Shown piece after piece: positions 52,507 through 61,133 of a DNA stretch of 64,000 bases. The notes beneath the pieces were generated by a model that did not search any database, was not told the DNA's origin, and saw only the letters and a list, made by a program, of their open reading frames with translations. The stretch spans positions 127,042 to 191,041 of the forward strand of contig CAZBQJ010000004.1 of NCBI GenBank assembly GCA_964494085.1. Reading direction: 5' to 3'. Made by a program: the position numbers and the translations under genes. Positions within the stretch are counted from its first letter, which is position 1. The number at the start of each line of letters is the position of its first letter. The DNA comes from CAZBQJ01 sp964494085 (GTDB lineage Bacteria > Patescibacteriota > Gracilibacteria > UBA1369).

Positions 52507-53361
52507 ATGAATAAGCAGCATGATGTAAAGGCTTCGATTGTGATTCTAGATTTCCGCAAGAGTAAACGCGTTTGTGAAAATGTAGAAAGCTTAGAAAAAC
52601 AGATCACCAACTTTAATTTTGAGGTGATTATTGTTGATAATTCCTGCCAAAAGGAAAATGCGGAAAAACTGGAAACCCTGAAAAAATTCAAGAATGTTCA
52701 AGTCTGGATCAACCCTAAGAATACCGGCTATATTAAGGCTAATAATCAAGGAGTAGCTTTGGCCAAGGGAGAATATTTGTTGATTGTAAATCCGGATATT
52801 GTTTGGCCAAATCGGGATAGTTTGCAGAAAATGATCGATTTTATGGAAAAACATCCGCAAGTCGGGGTCTGCGCTCCAAAACAGATCAATGATGATACCG
52901 GGAAAATTGAGCGGACGGCTAGAGCCTTCCCCAGTTTAACTGTGCAGATAGCTCGACGGACCTTTTTCCGGAATTGGCCAATTTTAAAGAAATGGGTGGC
53001 TGAATACGAAATAGCCAGTTTAGATTATGATCAGATCGAGAAAGTCGATTGGATACAGTCCTCTTTTTGGGTAGTGCCTCGTAAAGTCTGGGACAAACTG
53101 GGTGGTTTGGATTCGGCTTATTTTATTTTTATGTCTGACCCGGATTTTTGTTTCAAAACCTGGGAAGCCGGATATGAAGTGGTTTATTATCCTGAAGTGG
53201 TGGTGCATGCCGATGGTAGACGGGCCAGTGAGGGTGGATTTTTGGCTTTTTTTCAAAAATGGACAATGCGACAACACTTAATTGACGCCATCGCCTATCA
53301 ATGGAAGCATTTATGGAAACGTAATCCTCGATTGGTTTATCTAAACAACACTAAGCGTTAG
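52507..53361 (+). CDS. family 2 glycosyltransferase (rhamnosyltransferase-like)
   Basis: Cytoplasmic GT-A enzyme that transfers a sugar from a nucleotide donor to a surface glycan. The 284-residue protein shows the N-terminal strand SIVILDF, VIIVDNSC, the NTGYIKANNQGVALAKGEYLL segment shared by WbbL-like enzymes (given here in part: NTGY...NNQG), the NPDI metal-binding motif, and a later FIFMSDPDFCFKTWEAGY segment with the acceptor-side acidic residues. No membrane helix is seen. The 3' end overlaps the convergent mscS by 11 bases. The donor and acceptor sugars cannot be told from sequence. Confidence 0.92.
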   Translation: MNKQHDVKASIVILDFRKSKRVCENVESLEKQITNFNFEVIIVDNSCQKENAEKLETLKKFKNVQVWINPKNTGYIKANNQGVALAKGEYLLIVNPDIVWPNRDSLQKMIDFMEKHPQVGVCAPKQINDDTGKIERTARAFPSLTVQIARRTFFRNWPILKKWVAEYEIASLDYDQIEKVDWIQSSFWVVPRKVWDKLGGLDSAYFIFMSDPDFCFKTWEAGYEVVYYPEVVVHADGRRASEGGFLAFFQKWTMRQHLIDAIAYQWKHLWKRNPRLVYLNNTKR

Positions 53362-54604
53362 AAAGTGGTGGCTGAGTTTCCGGCTGAAAGGTCTGAGGGG
53401 GTGGTGAGTTTTGAGGTGGTAGTGGAGGATTTTGTTCAATGCCGGCCGGGTTTGGTTGGTCAGTTACGGCTGGCGCGGAAACATTGTCGGGAATTGGTGG
53501 CGTTGATGGTGATGGTTCCGTTGGTAACGGTGGTGACGATAAATTTTGTTTTAACCAGCTTTGGCCGGTTGGAGCGGACTGGATTGGCTGCTTGGCGACA
53601 TTTTTGAGTAGTCTTTCTTTGCCCAATGCTTTGTACTTGGCGGTGGTTTCATCAATTGTTCTGGCGGCATCCACAGGATCATATTCGGCTTCAGACCATC
53701 CTTTGGGAGGAGTTTCCAATTGAACGGTTTGAATAGGATAAGGATAGTAAACGTTGGCGTCGTCATAAGCCTTGGCAATGTCCATAATGACGGCGTTTTT
53801 TACTTTGATCAAATTACGACTATGGGCATCAATCCAAACTTTAATTTTAAAATTAATGAAAGAATCATCCCATTCAGTAAACATAATACTGGCTTTAGGT
53901 TTTTTCAATACCCAGGGAATAGCGTTTACCGTTGCCAAAGTCAGATCGACCACTTTCTTCAAATCGTTGCCATAACCGACGCCCTGTTCAAAAACAATTT
54001 TTCTGAAAGGAAAAGAAGTCTTACTCAAAACGACATTGTTGATCATGTCAGCATTGGGAATAATATTCTTGAAGCCGTTAAAGTCTTTGATGATGGTAGC
54101 GCGAATCTGGATTTCCACAATACGGCCCTTAATGCCACGAACAGCGACGGAATCACCTATAACGAAAGGACGAGTAGCAAGGATGATCATACCGGCCATC
54201 ATGTTGGAAATGATATCCTTCATGGCGAAGCCCACACCGAAGGCGCCAGCAGCGACAATGGGCTTGAGATCTATGCCAATAATGCTCAGCGCAATGGTAA
54301 TTCCCAGGGTCAAGGTGCCGAAAAATCCAATTCTCCCTGCCATGATTTGAAATTCCTGATGCTCGGTTTCCACTCCTTCTTTAGACAGTTTAAATTCGAT
54401 TGCTCGGCGGACTGCAATAGAAGCCAAATAACTGGCGATACCGACTATAATCGCAACAATCCAGAGAGGGATTTGCAGGAAAATCAATGATCCGAGTTTG
54501 GCCAATTCACTGCCTGTAGAATCGGCCACCTGATTAACCTGACTGCTGCTAACTTGAGCAAGCACAGTCGGGATACCGATAATGTAATTTAATAAGCTGG
54601 TCAT
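53351..54604 (-). CDS. mscS: MscS-family small-conductance mechanosensitive channel
   Basis: Membrane channel that opens under tension to release solutes during hypo-osmotic shock. From the ATG at 54604 the product is 417 residues. It has an N-terminal helix or signal-like segment, three further membrane helices (about 45-70, 90-110, 115-140), the pore-lining Gly/Ala-rich TM3 (AAGAFGVGFAMKDIISNMMA) and the beta domain starting GDSVAVRGIKGRIVEI. The last 90 residues are Pro/Gln/Ser-rich and disordered. The longer frame from 54646 is rejected because a strong promoter lies at 54626-54654. GFAMKD fits MscS better than the MscK branch. Confidence 0.93.
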   Translation of the reverse strand: MTSLLNYIIGIPTVLAQVSSSQVNQVADSTGSELAKLGSLIFLQIPLWIVAIIVGIASYLASIAVRRAIEFKLSKEGVETEHQEFQIMAGRIGFFGTLTLGITIALSIIGIDLKPIVAAGAFGVGFAMKDIISNMMAGMIILATRPFVIGDSVAVRGIKGRIVEIQIRATIIKDFNGFKNIIPNADMINNVVLSKTSFPFRKIVFEQGVGYGNDLKKVVDLTLATVNAIPWVLKKPKASIMFTEWDDSFINFKIKVWIDAHSRNLIKVKNAVIMDIAKAYDDANVYYPYPIQTVQLETPPKGWSEAEYDPVDAARTIDETTAKYKALGKERLLKNVAKQPIQSAPTGQSWLKQNLSSPPLPTEPSPSTPPIPDNVSAPAVTDQPNPAGIEQNPPLPPQNSPPPQTFQPETQPPLSNA

Positions 54605-54625
54605 GCTTCTTTGATTAATCTTTGA

Positions 54626-54654
54626 ATTATACCAAAAAAGCGTCATTTCATCAA
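54626..54654 (-). promoter_or_regulatory. promoter of mscS
   Basis: On the minus strand TTGATG (54654-54649), a 17-base spacer and TGG-TATAAT (-10 at 54631-54626). The leader is about 15 bases. Confidence 0.7.
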
Positions 54655-54725
54655 CTGCTTGTATTAGGGAAAAACGCTTAATTAAGATAATAATCTATCT
54701 TGACTATTTTCTTAACCAGTTTTAT

Positions 54726-55487
54726 ATGGAAATGATTGTCATAATAATAGCTGTGGTGCTGATCTTTTCAGCGATCAGACAGGTCAACCAATATGAAAGA
54801 GGAATTGTGCTGACTACGGGCAAATATACTTCGACCAGACAACCTGGTTGGACCTTTATCTGGCCGGTATTTCAATCTATGCAAAAAGTGGATATTCGCA
54901 TCAAAACAGCTGATGTCCCCGAACAGGAGGCCATTACCAAGGATAATATTCCGATTTCCATCAACGCGGTTATTTATTTCCAGGTTACAGATCCAAATAA
55001 GGCTGTTTTGGATGTAGAAAATTTCTATTATGCAGTTAACCAATTGGCTCAGATTACCATGAGAAATGTTGTGGGTGCAGTGACATTGGAAGAATTGTTG
55101 CGTGATCGTGAATCAATTTCAGCCAGAATCAAAGAACAAGTAGACGCAGCAACAGATACATGGGGAATCCAGGTGCATAATGTCGATCTAAAAGACATTA
55201 TTATCCCTCCGGATTTGAAAAGAACAATTTCCAAAGTTGCTGAAGCCGAAAGAGAAAGAAAAGCCTCAATTATCCGCGCGGAAGGTGAGGTTATCGCTGC
55301 AGAAAGTGTAACTAAAGCTGCCAAAATGTTGGCTGAAGCTCCTGGAGCGCTGCATTTGCGTACATTACAATCGATTAATGATATTTCTTCTGATCAATCC
55401 AACACAACAGTTTGGATGGTCCCATTGGAAGTGTTGCGAGCGGTTGAAAATGTGGGTGATTTGGCTGCCCTGGCCAGAAAGAAATAA
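54726..55487 (+). CDS. SPFH/band 7 protein (slipin, stomatin-like)
   Basis: Membrane scaffold protein of the stomatin/slipin group, 253 residues. A short N-terminal hydrophobic hairpin (about 3-18) is followed at once by the SPFH domain (NQYERGIVLTTGKYTSTRQP onward), including PISINAVIYFQV and VDLKDIIIP, and then an Ala/Glu-rich oligomerisation helix (AEAERERKASIIRAEGE). In other bacteria such proteins are often paired with NfeD; no nfeD is adjacent here. It stands alone between the divergent mscS and a two-way terminator, so it is monocistronic. Confidence 0.93.
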   Translation: MEMIVIIIAVVLIFSAIRQVNQYERGIVLTTGKYTSTRQPGWTFIWPVFQSMQKVDIRIKTADVPEQEAITKDNIPISINAVIYFQVTDPNKAVLDVENFYYAVNQLAQITMRNVVGAVTLEELLRDRESISARIKEQVDAATDTWGIQVHNVDLKDIIIPPDLKRTISKVAEAERERKASIIRAEGEVIAAESVTKAAKMLAEAPGALHLRTLQSINDISSDQSNTTVWMVPLEVLRAVENVGDLAALARKK

Positions 55488-55508
55488 GTAAGGGAAAATT
55501 CACAATCA

Positions 55509-55542
55509 AAAAGGCCTTCCGATCCGGAAGGCCTTTTGTGTT
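55509..55542. terminator. two-way rho-independent terminator
   Basis: AAAAGGCCTTCCG pairs with CGGAAGGCCTTTT around an ATC loop, with T-rich sequence after it on the plus strand and T's on the minus side as well. It ends both the slipin gene and the convergent membrane-protein gene. Confidence 0.9.
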
Positions 55543-55549
55543 TTTATAA

Positions 55550-56515
55550 TTAACTTTTCAAAAAGTCTCCACCGGTTTTATCTTCAGGAAGTTGATCTTC
55601 AGCTTCTGCTTCAGCTACTTCCTCTTGTACACCGGCGTATTCAACCCCATAGGAAGTGGTGGTGGCCAGAAAGTCGTTACCCCAGTTAATGTAGTACCAA
55701 TAGTAAACCATAGCGAGGCTGGCCTGGAAAAAGCCGACAGACCCCCAAGTAATAGGTAAAGCCGTAAACAAGAGTACTGTAGGACTCTGGAAGAGCTGAT
55801 AAATAAAGAGATTGGTGGCCGTAGCGATCAATATTCCGATGATGGTGGTATAGACTGCCATCAGTGGATAGCGATCATCATTCAATATTTCCATAATCAA
55901 AGCACTGGCGGTGGATACCAAAATAATCTGCAAACCGGCGGCATAAGCTGTAAATTCAACGCTGGCGGTGGAAGTGGTCAAATAGATCGGAGCAGTAAAA
56001 GCGAAAATGATCAGATTAATGATAAAAATCTGATAAATAGCGGTGACGATCCGGGGATAACGTAAACGCTCAGTATAAGAAAGTAACCAGGGAGTGAGCA
56101 TACTGGTAATCAAGGTTGTGGCAAAAATCATGGCCATCAGAATGACAATGAAAATCGGATTGATGCTTTCGCTGGTGGTATCAGCCGGACTGAGGACCGG
56201 TTGTAGCACGGATGAGGCGGACAAGAAGACGATCAAGAGCACCAGTGAGCCAAAAATACCACCACTGATTCCTAAAAAGGTTTTAGCAAAAAGAGTAAAC
56301 AAAGAAACCTGACGTGGCCCATAGACTTCACCCTGGTTGTTAACCCCAGGAAATTGTCCTTGAGAATATTGTTGTTCCGGATATTGCGGTTCTGAATAAG
56401 CCTGGCTCTGAACAGGCGGATTATAATCTGCCGGCTGATTATTAAAGTTTGGAGTATTCCCACCAGTGTTGTCATTAGCTGTATTTTGATTTTGGGTATT
56501 GTCCTCCGTGATCAT
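55550..56515 (-). CDS. unknown six-helix membrane protein with Gln/Asn-rich N-terminus
   Basis: No family recognised. The first 65 residues are rich in Asn, Gln, Pro, Tyr and Gly and look disordered. Six hydrophobic helices follow between about residues 78 and 280, and a short acidic tail (VQEEVAEAEAEDQLPEDKTG) ends the protein. It starts 16 bases after the lspA stop on the same strand, with a possible promoter of its own inside the lspA 3' end. Disordered Q/N-rich tails before polytopic domains are common in CPR membrane proteins of unknown role. Confidence 0.85.
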   Translation of the reverse strand: MITEDNTQNQNTANDNTGGNTPNFNNQPADYNPPVQSQAYSEPQYPEQQYSQGQFPGVNNQGEVYGPRQVSLFTLFAKTFLGISGGIFGSLVLLIVFLSASSVLQPVLSPADTTSESINPIFIVILMAMIFATTLITSMLTPWLLSYTERLRYPRIVTAIYQIFIINLIIFAFTAPIYLTTSTASVEFTAYAAGLQIILVSTASALIMEILNDDRYPLMAVYTTIIGILIATATNLFIYQLFQSPTVLLFTALPITWGSVGFFQASLAMVYYWYYINWGNDFLATTTSYGVEYAGVQEEVAEAEAEDQLPEDKTGGDFLKS

Positions 56516-56531
56516 TTGGGGAAATTTAATT

Positions 56532-56987
56532 TTATCTGCTTATTTTATCATAAAATAACACCAGAAGGAAGATCGAGACAGTGATAAAGCTGTCTGCCAG
56601 ATTGAAAACCGGAAAACTTCCGATAGAAATAAAATCAATGACATAACCCAGTCTAATCCGGTCGGCCAGGTTACCAAGGGCGCCGGCGGCCAGTAAAGCG
56701 AGAGTGATTTGGCTCAAAGGTTTGCGGAAATCCAGATGCGTAGCTAAATAGTAGATAACGGCGCCAAAGAAGATAACATTGAGTCCCAATTGGATTGGAT
56801 AAGGCAAAGTCAGACTAAAAGCCATGCCGGTATTGTGCTCCAGATGAAGATTAAAAAAACTTCCTAAAATTGGAAAAGGTTGTTTAAGAATATCGTTAAG
56901 CCATATTTTACTCGATTGATCAAGTAGAAGGGCTATTACCAGGAGAAGAATCAGCAAAAAATATTTATTGATTTTGGTCTGTGCCAT
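56532..56987 (-). CDS. lspA: lipoprotein signal peptidase (signal peptidase II)
   Basis: Aspartyl membrane peptidase that removes signal peptides from prolipoproteins after lipidation. The 151-residue protein has four membrane helices and both catalytic Asp regions (GNLADRIRLGYVIDFI and FNLADSFITVS), with the conserved NxGxAF-type segment HNTGMAFS. I take the ATG at 56987 rather than the GTG two codons upstream. That ATG begins exactly where transcription is expected to start, so the mRNA may be leaderless. It is divergent from ftsW. Confidence 0.95.
   Translation of the reverse strand: MAQTKINKYFLLILLLVIALLLDQSSKIWLNDILKQPFPILGSFFNLHLEHNTGMAFSLTLPYPIQLGLNVIFFGAVIYYLATHLDFRKPLSQITLALLAAGALGNLADRIRLGYVIDFISIGSFPVFNLADSFITVSIFLLVLFYDKISR
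56542..56550 (-). promoter_or_regulatory. extended -10 inside the lspA 3' end
   Basis: On the minus strand TGA-TAAAAT (56550-56542). It could drive the six-helix membrane-protein gene separately from lspA. Confidence 0.4.
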
Positions 56988-56993
56988 GGGCAC

Positions 56994-57022
56994 AAGATAC
57001 AGAATAAGAATTGGATCTGCAA
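56994..57022 (-). promoter_or_regulatory. promoter of lspA
   Basis: On the minus strand TTGCAG (57022-57017), 17 bases, TATCTT (56999-56994). The seventh base after the -10 is the A of the lspA ATG. Confidence 0.55.
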
Positions 57023-57054
57023 ATTGCTTTTGCGACTTTGATTTGATAGTATTC

Positions 57055-57063
57055 TGCTACTGT
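57055..57063 (+). promoter_or_regulatory. candidate extended -10 promoter of ftsW-murG
   Basis: TGC-TACTGT lies 27 bases before the ATG at 57090. The match is weaker than others in the window. Confidence 0.35.
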
Positions 57064-57089
57064 TTTGAAGGCTTTTATTGAAGGGATTG

Positions 57090-58340
57090 ATGGGGATTTG
57101 GAGCAAATTAACTAAAAAAAAGGCGAGACGAGAGAAGGGCAGAGCCAGCGGTAAAAAGGTAGATGGGATGCTACTGGGTTTGGTGATTATACTGATGGTT
57201 TTTGGCTTGGTGATGATTACCAGTATCGGAGTCCCCAAATCTATTCAACTGTCCGCACCAAATGTACTTTATCCCAATTGTGGTGATCCGGGAGTGGATT
57301 GTTATTTGTTGTTTAGAAATCACCTGATACGTTTAGCGATCGGTTTTGTACTGATGATAATCATGACCAAAATCAACTATAAATTCTGGAAGAAATTGGC
57401 TCCGACATTTTTTGTCGGCACAATTATAGTATTGTTTATTGTGCTGTTTTTAGGCTCCAAGTACACCACCTTTGCCAGGTCATGGTTAATTTTATTCAAT
57501 ACATCGCTCCAACCGACGGAATTTGCCAAACTGTTTCTGATCTTCTATCTGGCCACCTGGATGGAGAAAAAACGTGATACGATTAAATCTTTTCAAAATG
57601 GCTTTTTACCATTCTGCATAATACTAGGAGCAATCATTTTGCCGATTATTCTACAGCCGGATTTGGGTGGAACTTTAGTAGTTGCCCTGATTGCTACGAC
57701 AATGTTTTTTGTGGGGGGAGCCAGAATCAGACATATTCTCTTGGGAGCCTTTATCGTGATGATGGCCAGCTTCGTCTTCCTTTCCAATTTCTCACATTTA
57801 CGTGATAGAATAACCGCTTTCGTTTCCAATGATGCTAATTGTAAGGAGGATTTTTGTTGGCAAACCGAACAATCAAAAATCGCTATAGGAAGCGGGGGTT
57901 TTTGGGGCAAAGGTTTGACTCAAGGTGTGCAGAAATCATATTGGCTACCGCAATCGACCGATGATTTTATTTTTGCAGCATCAGCGGAAGAACTGGGATT
58001 TGTCAGAATGTCACTATTAGTGCTGGCTTATTTGGTGATTGCCTGGAGAGGGTATTTGATCGCTAAAGGAGCGGAAAATCGCTTTATAGAGCTAACGGCG
58101 ATTGGCATTACCAGCTGGATTGTTTTCCAGGCCTTTGTGAATATTGCTGTTAACATTGCGCTTATGCCAGTGACCGGAATTACTTTGCCATTTATCAGCT
58201 ATGGCGGATCGTCGTTACTTTCAGTATTGATGGCCACGGGTATTTTGCTTCAACTTTCTAAACATTCCAATTATGAAAATCCTGGTAGCAGGAGGAGGAA
58301 CGGGAGGTCATATCATTCCCAATATAGCTCTTCTCGATGA
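57090..58340 (+). CDS. ftsW: FtsW/RodA/SpoVE-family peptidoglycan polymerase
   Basis: SEDS-family glycosyltransferase that polymerises lipid II. The product of about 416 residues has ten hydrophobic helices, the PTEFAKL segment, the QPDLGG motif in the cytoplasmic/periplasmic loop, the large extracellular loop with STDDFIFAASAEELGF, and the terminal PFISYGGSS motif. It is followed by murG, as in division clusters, so FtsW is more likely than RodA. I use the ATG at 57090; a TTG lies at 57078. Its last 23 residues are coded by sequence that overlaps the start of murG by 68 bases and do not look conserved. Confidence 0.93.
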   Translation: MGIWSKLTKKKARREKGRASGKKVDGMLLGLVIILMVFGLVMITSIGVPKSIQLSAPNVLYPNCGDPGVDCYLLFRNHLIRLAIGFVLMIIMTKINYKFWKKLAPTFFVGTIIVLFIVLFLGSKYTTFARSWLILFNTSLQPTEFAKLFLIFYLATWMEKKRDTIKSFQNGFLPFCIILGAIILPIILQPDLGGTLVVALIATTMFFVGGARIRHILLGAFIVMMASFVFLSNFSHLRDRITAFVSNDANCKEDFCWQTEQSKIAIGSGGFWGKGLTQGVQKSYWLPQSTDDFIFAASAEELGFVRMSLLVLAYLVIAWRGYLIAKGAENRFIELTAIGITSWIVFQAFVNIAVNIALMPVTGITLPFISYGGSSLLSVLMATGILLQLSKHSNYENPGSRRRNGRSYHSQYSSSR

Positions 58341-59343
58341 GTTAAAAAAAGAAGTGCCCAACTTGGATGTCCTCTATGTTGGCTCGAAGAACGGTATGGA
58401 AGCTGAGTTAATCCCCCGGGAGGGGTACCGGTTCCAAGCAATCAGCTGTGGTAAATTGCGACGCTATTTTAGTCTGAAAAATTTTTTTGACGGCTTTAGA
58501 ACTATTGCCGGCATTATCCAAAGTATGATGATAATTCGTCGGTTCAAGCCCGAGATTATTTTTTGTAAAGGTGGTTATGTGAGCCTCCCGGTGGCTTTAG
58601 CCGGGGCAATTTTAGGAAAACCGGTAGTTATCCATGAATCTGACCTAAAGATGGGATTGGCCAATAAAATTGCCGCGCGGGGAGCCCGGGCGATTTGTGT
58701 TTCATTCCCGGAGACCGCTGAATTGATGCGTAAAGATAAACGGGTAGTATTTACCGGTAATCCGGTTAGAGCGGAATTGAAAGATGGTAATCGCTCCAAA
58801 GGTTTCCGGTTCACGGGACTGACTGAAGGAAAACCGGTTATCTTGGTGATGGGAGGAAGTCAGGGAGCGGATTTTATCAATGATTTAATCGCTAAAAACC
58901 TGTTGGATTTACTGAAACACTATCAGCTGGTGCAAGTCTGGGGGAAAGGCAAAATGCCTCATCAACGTGACCTGAAAGGTTATTTTGCTTGTGAGTATCT
59001 GGGTGCTGAACTGAAAGACATTTATGCCATCAGTGACTTGATTATCAGTCGGGCGGGAGCCAATAGTCTGGCGGAAATCGAGTATCTGGGCAAACCGGCC
59101 ATCCTGATCCCACTTTTAAAGGGTAGTCGCGGAGACCAGATTGAGAATGCTGAAAGTTTTGCTTATCATAATAGTGCTATAGTAATCAGTGAAAAAGCGA
59201 AGAAAGTAGATTTGTTGGGAAATATTGAAAAATTGCTTAGAGGAAGATCTAACCAAAGTAAGCCCAAAACCAGTAATGCCGCCCGAAAAATAGCCCATCT
59301 GTTGATAGATTTAGCCAAAGCTAAAAATGTTAAAAAAACTTAA
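58273..59343 (+). CDS. murG: UDP-GlcNAc:lipid I transferase MurG
   Basis: Adds GlcNAc to lipid I to form lipid II on the cytoplasmic face of the membrane. The 356-residue GT-B protein begins with the glycine-rich motif VAGGGTGGHIIPNIAL, followed by KGGYVSLP, GNPVR, GGSQGA and SRAGANSLAEIEYLGKPAI, all family signatures. The start overlaps ftsW by 68 bases and the end overlaps the next glycosyltransferase by 17, so the three genes are translated from one message. mraY and mur ligases are not in the window. Confidence 0.96.
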   Translation: MKILVAGGGTGGHIIPNIALLDELKKEVPNLDVLYVGSKNGMEAELIPREGYRFQAISCGKLRRYFSLKNFFDGFRTIAGIIQSMMIIRRFKPEIIFCKGGYVSLPVALAGAILGKPVVIHESDLKMGLANKIAARGARAICVSFPETAELMRKDKRVVFTGNPVRAELKDGNRSKGFRFTGLTEGKPVILVMGGSQGADFINDLIAKNLLDLLKHYQLVQVWGKGKMPHQRDLKGYFACEYLGAELKDIYAISDLIISRAGANSLAEIEYLGKPAILIPLLKGSRGDQIENAESFAYHNSAIVISEKAKKVDLLGNIEKLLRGRSNQSKPKTSNAARKIAHLLIDLAKAKNVKKT

Positions 59344-60517
59344 AATTGGGGTTAATGGCAGGTTTTTCTGCCAACCATACAGCGGTATAGGCCGCTATTG
59401 CCTGAACCTTTTTCCAGAACTGGCCAGACAAAACCCGGAAATGGATTTTTATATTGGCATACCGGAAGACCTAACGCCGGAAGTGGACCTGGCGCTGCGT
59501 GGGATTAATAATTTGAGATTTGAATTGGTCCCGGAAAAAGGCTGGTTGAAGCGGATTCATCCTGGTTTGGCGAAGGCCGATTGGGAAAAAGAGCTACTGA
59601 GTAAGTTTTTTATCTCTGAGGAAGTTGATTTGGTCCATATCCCCTACCCCGCACTGTATAAAAGATGGGATGATATACCGGTTATGGTGACTGTCCACGA
59701 CGCAATTCCCTGGGTGGATGAAGAATATTTCCGCCGGAACCGACTTAGTGAAGTTTACAATAATTGGACTTTGAAATCGTCTCTAAAAGCTGACTTTTTA
59801 TTGACTGTGTCAGAGCAATCCGCCAAAGAGATTTTGTGGCTGGAAGGTTTTCAAATGGATAAAATAGCGGTGGTTTACAATGCTTCGGAATTTGACCTGG
59901 ATACAGAGATTGAGCCACAGGTGGCCGAGCGGTTGATGCAGAGGCTGGGGCTGGAGAGAAATGACCAGTTTCTCTTTTATATGGGTGGTTATGATAAACG
60001 CAAAAATGTAGCGAGGCTGGTGGAAATTTTCCTGACTGAAATTGCTCTACACAGTGATTTCAAATTAGTGCTGGGGGGAAATGCGATTTTGTCGAACAGC
60101 TTGTTTGAAATGATTAATATCAAAGACTCTCCCTACGCTGACCGTGTGATCAAAACAGGCTTTCTGAGCAATCAGGAATTGATGACTCTGTACGGATCAG
60201 CTTGGGCATTTTGGTCAATGACAACGCGTGAAGGATTTAATCTACCTTTACTGGAAGCTTTAACTTTGGGCTTACCGGCTCTGGTAAGCAACTTGCCGGT
60301 TCACCATGAAGTGGCTGGGGACACCCCATTTTATTTGGATCTTAATGCCAGTAATTTGGAGATTGGTAAAGCAATATTAGCTTTGCAGAAGGACACATCC
60401 GAGTATAATGAATTACAGACTCGTACAGCTGAATTCTCCAAAACTGCCGGCCAGAGATTTTCCTGGAGCAGAGCAGCCGAGCAGGTAGCAGCGATTTATC
60501 AAGAACTCACAAAATAA
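59327..60517 (+). CDS. family 4 glycosyltransferase
   Basis: GT-B retaining glycosyltransferase of the GT4 group, 396 residues. The N-terminal domain contains GVNGRFFCQPYSGIGRYCLN, typical of mannosyl/glucosyltransferases. The C-terminal domain has LFYMGGYDKRKN, VIKTGFLSNQEL and TREGFNLPLLEAL with the E-x7-E catalytic pattern. It overlaps murG by 17 bases and shares a TAATG junction with the next gene. The role is probably in surface polysaccharide or lipid glycosylation; the sugar cannot be told. Confidence 0.92.
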   Translation: MLKKLKIGVNGRFFCQPYSGIGRYCLNLFPELARQNPEMDFYIGIPEDLTPEVDLALRGINNLRFELVPEKGWLKRIHPGLAKADWEKELLSKFFISEEVDLVHIPYPALYKRWDDIPVMVTVHDAIPWVDEEYFRRNRLSEVYNNWTLKSSLKADFLLTVSEQSAKEILWLEGFQMDKIAVVYNASEFDLDTEIEPQVAERLMQRLGLERNDQFLFYMGGYDKRKNVARLVEIFLTEIALHSDFKLVLGGNAILSNSLFEMINIKDSPYADRVIKTGFLSNQELMTLYGSAWAFWSMTTREGFNLPLLEALTLGLPALVSNLPVHHEVAGDTPFYLDLNASNLEIGKAILALQKDTSEYNELQTRTAEFSKTAGQRFSWSRAAEQVAAIYQELTK

Positions 60518-61032
60518 TGAATTTCACCCCATACTATAATCTGATTGCTGCGGCTATTATCCTTTTGATTGTGGCCCTCGTATATATTGGTTTTCAGATC
60601 AAATCACTGTCTGCTGAAATTCAGGTTGCTGCTTATAAATTATATTTCGAATTGACTGCCAAAGATGATTTGTTGCCTCAATTAGTGGAAAAACTCAGTA
60701 ATTATGTCGACCGGGGAAAATTCGCGGAGATTATTCAACGAAGGCACTTTGCTTTAGCCAAAACCCAAATTGGTGCCGAAAAAAAGCACATAGAAGAGCA
60801 GTTATGGGAAAGCTTTGATTTTCTCTGGAAAGCGGTCTCGGCTCAGACTGATCTGCAAAAAGACGTAGGTTTGATGGCCTTAACCAAAAACCTAAAAGAA
60901 GCCGACCAACGAATTGAGGAAAACAGCAAGGCCTACAATTCGCTGGTAAAAAAATATAATAGATTGGCTGGAAATTTTCTACTTTTTCCAGTGAAATTGT
61001 TGGTCAAAGCAAAAAAAGTAGAAGCTTATTAG
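60517..61032 (+). CDS. divergent LemA-like membrane protein
   Basis: The 171-residue product has one N-terminal membrane helix (about 9-27) and a long helical domain with a LemA-like pattern: DLLPQLVEKLSNYV near residue 50 and EENSKAYNSLVKKYNRLAG followed by LLFPVKLL near the end. LemA proteins project a helical bundle from the membrane; their function is poorly defined. The family link is by motif spacing and is weaker than for the other genes. It is the last gene of the ftsW run and ends 101 bases before lexA. Confidence 0.7.
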   Translation: MNFTPYYNLIAAAIILLIVALVYIGFQIKSLSAEIQVAAYKLYFELTAKDDLLPQLVEKLSNYVDRGKFAEIIQRRHFALAKTQIGAEKKHIEEQLWESFDFLWKAVSAQTDLQKDVGLMALTKNLKEADQRIEENSKAYNSLVKKYNRLAGNFLLFPVKLLVKAKKVEAY

Positions 61033-61074
61033 GCCCTTCGGTAAGCCCAAACCTTCCAATTTGTGAAAATAGTA

Positions 61075-61103
61075 TTGACGGTGAGTAATTACTCACCTAT
61101 ACT
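61075..61103 (+). promoter_or_regulatory. lexA promoter with palindromic operator in the spacer
   Basis: TTGACG (61075-61080) and TATACT (61098-61103) are 17 bases apart. The perfect 18-bp palindrome GGTGAGTAATTACTCACC occupies 61080-61097, filling the spacer. A repressor bound here would block RNA polymerase, so LexA autoregulation is the natural reading. The sequence differs from the known E. coli (CTG-N10-CAG) and Bacillus (GAAC-N4-GTTC) LexA boxes. Confidence 0.8.
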
Positions 61104-61133
61104 TGGGTCGTAAGTTGGTTCAAACAAAAAATT

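Noticed and set aside
53720..54490. 256-codon plus-strand ORF
   Set aside because: Antisense shadow of mscS, which has clear family motifs and a promoter.
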